DNA from: DASUPK01 sp963782345 | GTDB taxonomy: Bacteria > Actinomycetota > Thermoleophilia > Solirubrobacterales > 70-9 | Direction of reading: 5' to 3' | Length of the DNA stretch: 64,000 nt | Assembly: GCA_963782345.1 (NCBI GenBank) | Contig: CAWAJF010000010.1 | Location: 62,001 to 126,000, forward strand | In this document: one piece after another, positions 58,745 to 64,000 of the stretch | Layout of the letters: every line of letters starts with the position of its first letter | How positions within the stretch are numbered: the first letter of the stretch is position 1 | Position numbers and translations under genes: made by a program | Notes under the pieces: generated by a model | Seen by the model: only the letters and a program-made list of their open reading frames with translations | The model's database searches: none | Told to the model about the DNA's origin: nothing

Positions 58745-59133
58745 GTGTTCTGCGTGTAGCGGCTCTTAATCCGTTTCGAGGCGTTCGAGACCTTGTGGCA
58801 TTTGGCCGTCGCGTTGTACTGGACGTTCGGCACGCCGGTCCGCTTGCCGTCCTTGCACTTGAAGCCCAGCAGCTTGGCGCGGCAGGTGCCCGCCGGGCCG
58901 CCCGTCCGGTGGCGGCACTGGTGATACGCCCTGATCACCTTCTTACCCTTGGCGCAGGCGACGCCCCGGACCTTCAGCGACGTGACGTAGGAGGCACCGA
59001 GGCTCTGCTGCTCGCCGGAGATGTCGCAGGCGGAGAAGCTCGCCGTGTGGGCCGTGGGGGCCGCGGTCCCGCTCTGAGCGAGCAATCCCGCCCCGAGGGC
59101 CGAGAGCGCGAGGATGGTCACCGCGAGTCTCAA
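58741..59133 (-). CDS. Secreted Cys-rich protein, paralogue A
   Basis: 130 residues from TTG 59133, which places the signal peptide (RLAVTILALSALGAGLLAQSGTA) at the N-terminus; longer in-frame starts would cross the divergent gene. The mature domain reads ACDISGEQQSLGASYVTSLKVRGVACAKGKKVIRAYHQCRHRTGG...TCRAKLLGFKCKDGKR...VQYNATAKC...SRYTQNT. It aligns along its whole length with the product at 59162. Six Cys suggest disulfides. Function unknown. Confidence 0.8.
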   Translation of the reverse strand: MRLAVTILALSALGAGLLAQSGTAAPTAHTASFSACDISGEQQSLGASYVTSLKVRGVACAKGKKVIRAYHQCRHRTGGPAGTCRAKLLGFKCKDGKRTGVPNVQYNATAKCHKVSNASKRIKSRYTQNT

Positions 59134-59161
59134 GATGGGCGAAGAATAGACTGGCGCCGCC

Positions 59162-59563
59162 GTGACTCGCGTACACGTCCGATGGATCGTCCTCGCGCTC
59201 GCCGTCTCCACCGCCGCGATCACAGGCTGCGGGGGCGGTGGGTCCTCGGGCACCACCAGCGGCACAGCGGCCTCCCTGAGCTCCTGCGACATCAACGGCA
59301 AGCAGCAGGATCTCGGCGCCTCCTACGTCACCTCCATCGAGGTGGCGAAGGTGAGCTGCGGCCAGGCTGAGAAGATCGTGCTCGCCTACCACCACTGTCG
59401 CCTCGCGAACGGGGGCGCAGGGGGGACCTGCACGACGGCCGTGCAGGGCTTCGACTGCACGGAGGGGGCCCGCCAGTCGGTGCCGGGCGTGCAGTACAAC
59501 GCGACGGCCGACTGTCGCCATGGCGACGCCGAGATCAAGAGCACCTACACGCAGAACTTCTAG
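59162..59563 (+). CDS. Lipoprotein-like Cys-rich protein, paralogue B
   Basis: 133 residues from GTG 59162. LALAVSTAAITGCGGGG has a lipobox with Cys23, so it is probably an anchored lipoprotein. SCDINGKQQDLGASYVTSIEVAKVSCGQAEKIVLAYHHCRLANGG...TCTTAVQGFDCTEGAR...VQYNATADC...STYTQNF matches paralogue A. The two are divergent with 28 bases between starts, one secreted and one lipid-anchored. Confidence 0.83.
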   Translation: MTRVHVRWIVLALAVSTAAITGCGGGGSSGTTSGTAASLSSCDINGKQQDLGASYVTSIEVAKVSCGQAEKIVLAYHHCRLANGGAGGTCTTAVQGFDCTEGARQSVPGVQYNATADCRHGDAEIKSTYTQNF

Positions 59564-59577
59564 GCTGGGGACGAAGC

Positions 59578-60366
59578 GTGAGGATCAAGGCGGGACTGCT
59601 GTGCGTCGCCGTGGGCCTGCTCGGGCTCTGGCAGGCGAGCGGCGCGCTGGCGGTGGGCGAGCCGGCGTTCGGCTGCGGGCACGTGCACACCGCCCGGGCG
59701 CTGCGGAACCCGTACGGCACAGGGCACGGACCGCCGCCCGTCGCGATCGGCGACTCGACGATGCTGCTGCCGATCCCCGACCTGACGCGCGACGGCTTCG
59801 ACGTCAACGCCAAGGGGTGCCGTGGGTTCAAGCAGAGCATCTGGGTCGCGCGAGACCTGCGGAACCGGGGCATCCTGCCGAAGCTCATCCTGATCAACGC
59901 CTACGGCAACGGCGGGGTGAACGACGACCTGATCAAGTTCGCGCTCAAGGTGATCGGTCCGAAGCGGACCCTGGTGCTCGTCACCGCCTACGACGCCGAC
60001 ACCGGGCACCCGCCGGCACCCGACACGGACGTGATCGTCAAGGCCGCCAAGGACCACCCGGACCAGATCGAGCTGCTCGACTGGGTGAGGTACTCACTCC
60101 CCCATCACCGGGCGGACCCCGCCCCGGGCGCCTGGTTTCTGCCCGACCTGTTTCACCCCAACTTCCCCGGCGCTCACGCGTACGGTCGCTTTCTCGCCCG
60201 GGTGCTTCCCGGCGGACCGCCCGCCGCCTCGCACTCATCGGGTGGGGGCACTCCCTGGTGGCCGTTCGCCCTTGGCGGCGCGCTGCTGCTCGCGCTGGCG
60301 GCCCTGTTCCTGCTCCGGGGGCGCGCAACTCCGGACCGTCTGCCTTGTTCAAGGCCACGCCCATGA
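59578..60366 (+). CDS. SGNH-type hydrolase-like protein, paralogue 3, with C-terminal anchor
   Basis: 262 residues from GTG 59578. The signal peptide is IKAGLLCVAVGLLGLWQASGALA. PPPVAIGDSTMLLPIPDL gives Ser60, INAYGNGGVNDDLIKFALK and VTAYDADTGHPPAPDTDV are nearly identical to paralogue 1, and WFLPDLFHPNFPGAHAYGRFLA holds Asp and His. An extra C-terminal helix (WWPFALGGALLLALAALFLLRGR) anchors it in the membrane, unlike paralogues 1 and 2. The stop overlaps the next ATG. Confidence 0.87.
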   Translation: MRIKAGLLCVAVGLLGLWQASGALAVGEPAFGCGHVHTARALRNPYGTGHGPPPVAIGDSTMLLPIPDLTRDGFDVNAKGCRGFKQSIWVARDLRNRGILPKLILINAYGNGGVNDDLIKFALKVIGPKRTLVLVTAYDADTGHPPAPDTDVIVKAAKDHPDQIELLDWVRYSLPHHRADPAPGAWFLPDLFHPNFPGAHAYGRFLARVLPGGPPAASHSSGGGTPWWPFALGGALLLALAALFLLRGRATPDRLPCSRPRP

Positions 60367-61571
60367 AGCGGATTCTGCTGCCCATCGTCTCGCTGCTGCT
60401 CGTCGCGCTGCTCGCGGTCGCCCCGGGCGCCCTCGCGCGCGGCGGCGCGGGGCACAACCCCGCGACGAAGAAGCTCGAGGACGCCTTCAAGATCGCCCTC
60501 TATGTCCGGTCGGTGAGCACGGACGGCTGCTACCCGCCGGCCAAGCGGCTCGCCAAGGCGATCGGCCGTACGAAGCGCGGGCTCCACGTCGGCGTGGCGA
60601 ACGGCCCAAGAAGGATCCACCGGCGGAACGTCGTCTTCGTCATCAAGCACGGCTCGAACTGCAACCACGTCCTGATGGCGCTGCGCGCCCGCTCCGGGCT
60701 CTACGTCCTGAACTCCGCGCAGGGGACGATCCGCGTGGTCGGCCGCGGCGGCCCCAGGGTGGTTCCCGGCATGCCAGGCCCACCCAGGGGCGTCCGGATC
60801 GTCTCCAAGAACTTCAGGATGGCCGCGCCGGACCAGCTCACCAGATTCGAGGTCTTCTGCCCCGGCAAGTCCTATCCGATCGGCGGCGGGATGGCGGTCG
60901 ACCTGCCCCCGGGCTCCGACGGCGAGGGCGTCTACCCACACTCGTACGAGCGGCTGGGGGCCCAGCGCGGCTTCCACATCAGCGAGGTCCTCTATGACGC
61001 GGACCATGCTTCGACGACCCCGCGCGACATCACGGTCCAGGCGGTCTGCGCCCGCGGTCAGTTCCCGCAGAACCCGACGCCTCACAAGACCGTCTTCATC
61101 CTTCCGGGCCAGACGAAGTCGGCAACGGCCCGCTGCCCCAAGGGCCAGCAGCTGATCATGGGCGGCTTCCAGCGCACCAACTTCGCGAGCGACGGCGGCA
61201 ACTACGTGACGGAGTCCCACGCCGTCGGAACCCGCGCGTGGAGGGTCAGCGGCAGCGCATACATCGGGAGTGGCACCACGGGCGGGGGTGAGCTGACGGC
61301 GATCGCCTACTGCGCGAAGAGCAAGAAGCCGATTCTCACCGAGGTGGCGTCCGTGCCGATTCCGGTCGCGCAGGGCGGGAACGCCTCGGCGACCACGCCC
61401 GCCTGCCCCGGGAAGCTGCGATTGACCACGACCGGCTTCAGCCTCGACTCCCGCAACGCCTTCTACGCGGGCAGCTCGATCAACCGGGACAACACGACCA
61501 CCGGGAACGCCTTCGGCTACTTCGGGCCGGCCAACCTCACGGCCTACGGCTACTGCCAGCGCACCAAGTAG
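60363..61571 (+). CDS. Large secreted protein of unknown function
   Basis: 402 residues from ATG 60363 (ATGA overlap). The signal peptide is ILLPIVSLLLVALLAVAPGALA. Cys are paired throughout: DGCYPP, GSNCNHV, VFCPG, AVCAR, ARCPKG, AYCAK, ACPGK and YGYCQR. From about residue 165 there are recurring units of the form (C)P.G...I.GG followed by a beta-rich segment and Y/V-C (FEVFCPGKSYPIGGGM, ATARCPKGQQLIMGGF, TPACPGKLRLTTTGF), probably three repeats of a small fold. Ligand unknown. Confidence 0.83.
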   Translation: MKRILLPIVSLLLVALLAVAPGALARGGAGHNPATKKLEDAFKIALYVRSVSTDGCYPPAKRLAKAIGRTKRGLHVGVANGPRRIHRRNVVFVIKHGSNCNHVLMALRARSGLYVLNSAQGTIRVVGRGGPRVVPGMPGPPRGVRIVSKNFRMAAPDQLTRFEVFCPGKSYPIGGGMAVDLPPGSDGEGVYPHSYERLGAQRGFHISEVLYDADHASTTPRDITVQAVCARGQFPQNPTPHKTVFILPGQTKSATARCPKGQQLIMGGFQRTNFASDGGNYVTESHAVGTRAWRVSGSAYIGSGTTGGGELTAIAYCAKSKKPILTEVASVPIPVAQGGNASATTPACPGKLRLTTTGFSLDSRNAFYAGSSINRDNTTTGNAFGYFGPANLTAYGYCQRTK

Positions 61572-61582
61572 GCGCGCGAGCC

Positions 61583-63046
61583 TCAGGCGTGGTTGAGCAT
61601 GACGTGCTTGATGTGCGTGTAGTCCTCGCAGGCGTAGATCGAGAGATCCTTGCCGTAGCCGGACTGCTTGTAGCCGCCATGGGGCATCTCGGCCACGATC
61701 GGGATGTGGTCGTTGACCCAGACGCAGCCGAACTTGAGCGCCTTCGAGACGCGCATCGCACGGCCGACGTCCTTCGTCCACACCGATGACGCGAGCCCGT
61801 AGCGGACGCCGTTGGCCCACTCGATCGCCTTCGCCTCGTCCTCGACGGCCTGAACCGTGATCACGGGGCCGAAGATCTCGTCCTGGATCATCCGGTCGTC
61901 CTGGTTCGGTCCGGCCACCACCGTCGCCTCGAGGAAGTAGCCGGGCAGGTCCGGCCGCTTGCCGCCGGTGACGATCTCGGCGCCGTTCGGATCCGCCAGG
62001 AAGCCCTCGACGCGGTCTCGCTGGCGCTCTGAGTTGACCGGCCCCAGCACCGTGTCGGGATCGAACGTGTCGCCGGTCTTGTAGTCCTTCGCCTGATCGG
62101 CGAGCCCGCTGACGACATCGTCGTAGACGCCCTTGGAGGCCAGCACGCGTGTCGCAGCCGTGCAGTCCTGACCGGCGTTGAAGTAGCCCGTGCCGGCGAT
62201 CGTCTCCATCGCCAGCTCCATGTCGGCGTCGTCGAAGACGATCACGGGCGCCTTGCCGCCGAGCTCCAGGTGGACCCGCTTCAGGCTGTCCGCCGCGTGC
62301 TCGGCGATCCACTTGCCGGTCTGCGGCGAACCCGTCAGCGAGACCATGTCGACCTCGGGATGCGTGACCAGCGAGGAGCCCGCGGGGTCGCCATGGCCGC
62401 CGATGAAGTTCATGACGCCGGGTGGGTAGATCTCCGCCGCCATCTCGGCCAGGACCTTGAGCGTGGTCACCGGGGTGGTCTCGGCCGGCTTCAGGACGAG
62501 GGTGCACCCGGTCGCCAGCGCGGGGCCGATCTTCCAGACGGCCATCATCAGGGGGTAGTTCCACGGGGTGATCTGACCCACGACCCCGGCCGGCTCGCGA
62601 CGGATGTAGGACGTGTGGTCCTCCATGTACTCGCCGGCGGCCCGGCCCTCCATCGTCCTCGCGGCACCCGCGAAGAAGCGGAGCTGATCGACCATCGGGC
62701 CGATCTCCTCGTCGAACATCGCCTGGCGCGGCTTGCCGGCGTCCTTGGTCTCCCAGTCCGTGATCTCCTCGGCTCGCTCCTGGAACGCGTCGGCGAGCTT
62801 CAGGAGCAGCTCCTGGCGCTGCGACGGTGTCGTGTACTGCCAGGTCTCGAAGGCCTTGCGGGCCGCCTTCACGGCCCTGTCGACATCCTGCTCCGATGAG
62901 AGCGGAGCGTGGGCGATCACCTCGCCGGTGGCGGGGTTGACGATGTCTTCCGTCTTGCCCGCCGAAGGCGCGACGAACTCGCCGCCGATCATGTTCTGAA
63001 GCTCGAGGACCTCGGTCTGCTTCTTCTCCGCGGTTGCGGTCTCCAT
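61583..63046 (-). CDS. Aldehyde dehydrogenase (aminobutyraldehyde/betaine aldehyde type)
   Basis: 487 residues. QITPWNYPLMMAVWKIGPALATGCTLVLKPAETTP and GSPQTGKWIAEHAADSLKRVHLELGGKAPVIVFDDAD hold the NAD site and the general-base Glu (LELGG). GYFNAGQDCTAATRVLA contains the catalytic Cys (GQDC). EIFGPVITVQ and HIPIVAEMPHGGYKQSGYGKDLSIYACEDYTHIKHVM complete the fold. The MPHGGYKQSGYGKD signature points to gamma-aminobutyraldehyde or betaine aldehyde oxidation. It lies 13 bases after the alanine dehydrogenase gene. Confidence 0.94.
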   Translation of the reverse strand: METATAEKKQTEVLELQNMIGGEFVAPSAGKTEDIVNPATGEVIAHAPLSSEQDVDRAVKAARKAFETWQYTTPSQRQELLLKLADAFQERAEEITDWETKDAGKPRQAMFDEEIGPMVDQLRFFAGAARTMEGRAAGEYMEDHTSYIRREPAGVVGQITPWNYPLMMAVWKIGPALATGCTLVLKPAETTPVTTLKVLAEMAAEIYPPGVMNFIGGHGDPAGSSLVTHPEVDMVSLTGSPQTGKWIAEHAADSLKRVHLELGGKAPVIVFDDADMELAMETIAGTGYFNAGQDCTAATRVLASKGVYDDVVSGLADQAKDYKTGDTFDPDTVLGPVNSERQRDRVEGFLADPNGAEIVTGGKRPDLPGYFLEATVVAGPNQDDRMIQDEIFGPVITVQAVEDEAKAIEWANGVRYGLASSVWTKDVGRAMRVSKALKFGCVWVNDHIPIVAEMPHGGYKQSGYGKDLSIYACEDYTHIKHVMLNHA

Positions 63047-63059
63047 CTCTCCTCCTTGT

Positions 63060-64000
63060 TCAGACTTTCTGTTTGCTGCCGAGCACGTCCTCGACCGGCG
63101 TGTGCTCCACCCCGACGGCTTCCGCGACGGCGGGATGGGTGACAGTACCGCCGGTGACGTTGATCCCCAGCCTCAGGCCGGGGTCTCGACGGGCTGCCTC
63201 CGAGACGCCGTGGTCCGCGAGGGCCAGGACGTAGGGAAGCGTGGCGTTGGTCAGGGCGTAGGTCGACGTGATCGGCACCGCGCCCGGCATGTTCGCGACG
63301 CAGTAGTGCGTGATTCCGTCGATCTCGAAGACGGGGTCGCGATGGGTGGTGGGATGTGAGGTCTCGAAGCAGCCGCCCTGGTCGATCGCGACGTCGACCA
63401 GGACCGCGTTCTTCTTCATCAGGCCCAGCTGATCGCGGCGGACGACATAGGGCGCCCTCGCCCCGTGGACCAGGACCGCGCCGATCACCAGGTCGGACCG
63501 CGGCAACATCTCCTCGATCGCCAGGGTCGAGGAGTAGACCGTCGAGGCCCGGCCGCCGAAGGCGACGTCGAGCTCGCGCAGCTTGTCGATCGACACGTCG
63601 AAGACGAACACGTCGGCCTCCATCCCGATCGCGATGAAGGCGGCGTTCATGCCGACGGCCCCGCCACCGATCACCAAGACGGTCGCAGCGGCGACTCCGG
63701 GTACCCCGCCGAGGAGGATCCCGCGGCCGCCCAGCGGCTTCTCGAGGAAGAAGGCGCCCGCCTGGGTCGCGATCTTCCCGGCGATCTCGCTCATCGGGGC
63801 GAGCAGCGGCAGCCGGCCCCGTGAGTCCTCGACGGTCTCGTAGGCCACGCAGGTGGCGCCGCTCTCCTGGAGTCCCTTGGTGAGCTCCGGGTTGGGCGCC
63901 AGGTGCAGGTAGGTGAAGAGCGTGTGCTCCGGGCGGAGCAGCCCGACCTCCTCGGGCTGAGGCTCCTTGACGCCGAGGATCATCTCGGCCTGCTCGAAAA
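63060..64000 (-). CDS. ald: Alanine dehydrogenase, C-terminal part
   Basis: The gene runs off the window end; about 313 residues are visible. FEQAEMILGVKEPQPEEVGLLRPEHTLFTYLHLA, KIATQAGAFFLEKPLGGRGILLGGVPGV, VLVIGGGAVGMNAAFIAIGMEADVFVFDVS (NAD motif GGGAVG), HPTTHRDPVFEIDGITHYCVANMPGAVPITSTYALTNATLPYV are all typical of Ald, and MPGAVP.TST is its signature. It interconverts alanine and pyruvate plus ammonia with NAD. Same strand as the aldehyde dehydrogenase and probably co-transcribed. Confidence 0.95.
   Translation of the reverse strand, partial: FEQAEMILGVKEPQPEEVGLLRPEHTLFTYLHLAPNPELTKGLQESGATCVAYETVEDSRGRLPLLAPMSEIAGKIATQAGAFFLEKPLGGRGILLGGVPGVAAATVLVIGGGAVGMNAAFIAIGMEADVFVFDVSIDKLRELDVAFGGRASTVYSSTLAIEEMLPRSDLVIGAVLVHGARAPYVVRRDQLGLMKKNAVLVDVAIDQGGCFETSHPTTHRDPVFEIDGITHYCVANMPGAVPITSTYALTNATLPYVLALADHGVSEAARRDPGLRLGINVTGGTVTHPAVAEAVGVEHTPVEDVLGSKQKV

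Overview
The window is GC-rich, densely packed bacterial DNA with strong G/C third-position bias, many GTG/TTG starts and frequent ATGA or GTGA overlaps. The gene content suggests an actinobacterium, most likely of the Thermoleophilia/Solirubrobacterales type. The markers are a 2-oxoglutarate dehydrogenase E2-E1 fusion of the Kgd kind, a decaprenyl-phosphate phosphoribosyltransferase-like UbiA protein, an F420-type LLM oxidoreductase, many acyl-CoA dehydrogenases, and c-di-AMP riboswitches in front of NlpC/P60 wall hydrolases. The lineage is inference: I saw no rRNA, tRNA or CRISPR array.

Layout. 1-5.1 kb: end of a possible saccharopine-dehydrogenase-like gene, a zinc-ribbon membrane protein, a degenerate alpha/beta hydrolase, an SDR, a Flp-pilin-like gene and a truncated copy of its 3' end flanking a secreted protein. 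5.1-9.8 kb: an overlapping minus-strand operon (DhlA-like dehalogenase, DUF2804, YihY, LPG-synthase-like membrane protein) and a divergent sulfotransferase. 9.8-16.9 kb: a DHA2 drug exporter with a palindromic operator, its frameshifted TetR regulator, RpiB-like and RibD_C-like enzymes, and an acyl-CoA dehydrogenase/APH kinase/HAD trio matching the domains of ACAD10, then an EamA transporter. 17-25.8 kb: histidine kinase plus single-domain response regulator, DEAD-box helicase, quinone oxidoreductase, PfkB kinase, Na+/H+ antiporter, DsbA-like protein and a UbiA-like membrane protein. 25.8-32 kb: a UbiE-type methyltransferase, citrate synthase, two small unknown genes, the LLM enzyme, a paired acyl-CoA dehydrogenase operon and a small secreted protein. 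32.3-38.6 kb: a nitronate monooxygenase remnant, a secreted SUMF1-like protein, the UbiA-like transferase, and an alkyl-DHAP-synthase-like gene joined to a two-domain fatty acyl-CoA reductase. 38.7-47.6 kb: the 1473-residue Kgd with two lipoyl domains, and aconitase. 47.6-54 kb: a secreted S15-like hydrolase, cupin, SDR, and three NlpC/P60 paralogues, two of them behind c-di-AMP riboswitches. 54-61.6 kb: an envelope locus with an MBOAT acyltransferase, four SGNH-type proteins, a sulfotransferase, a divergent pair of Cys-rich secreted paralogues and a large secreted protein. 61.6-64 kb: an aldehyde dehydrogenase and a partial alanine dehydrogenase.

How the genes fit together. Three TCA-cycle enzymes (citrate synthase, Kgd, aconitase) lie within 21 kb. 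Fatty-acid and lipid genes recur: four acyl-CoA dehydrogenase or reductase loci and a likely ether-lipid pair. The right-hand part is devoted to cell-wall remodelling and secreted proteins.

Repeats. Layered on this are several families of short palindromic repeats that ordinary gene annotation does not explain. One is a GAGGGTGC...ACCCGTTT hairpin at gene borders. Another is a 20-base loop sequence present three times, two of them in frame inside the Kgd and aconitase genes. A third is a 34-base repeat near 50 and 54 kb.
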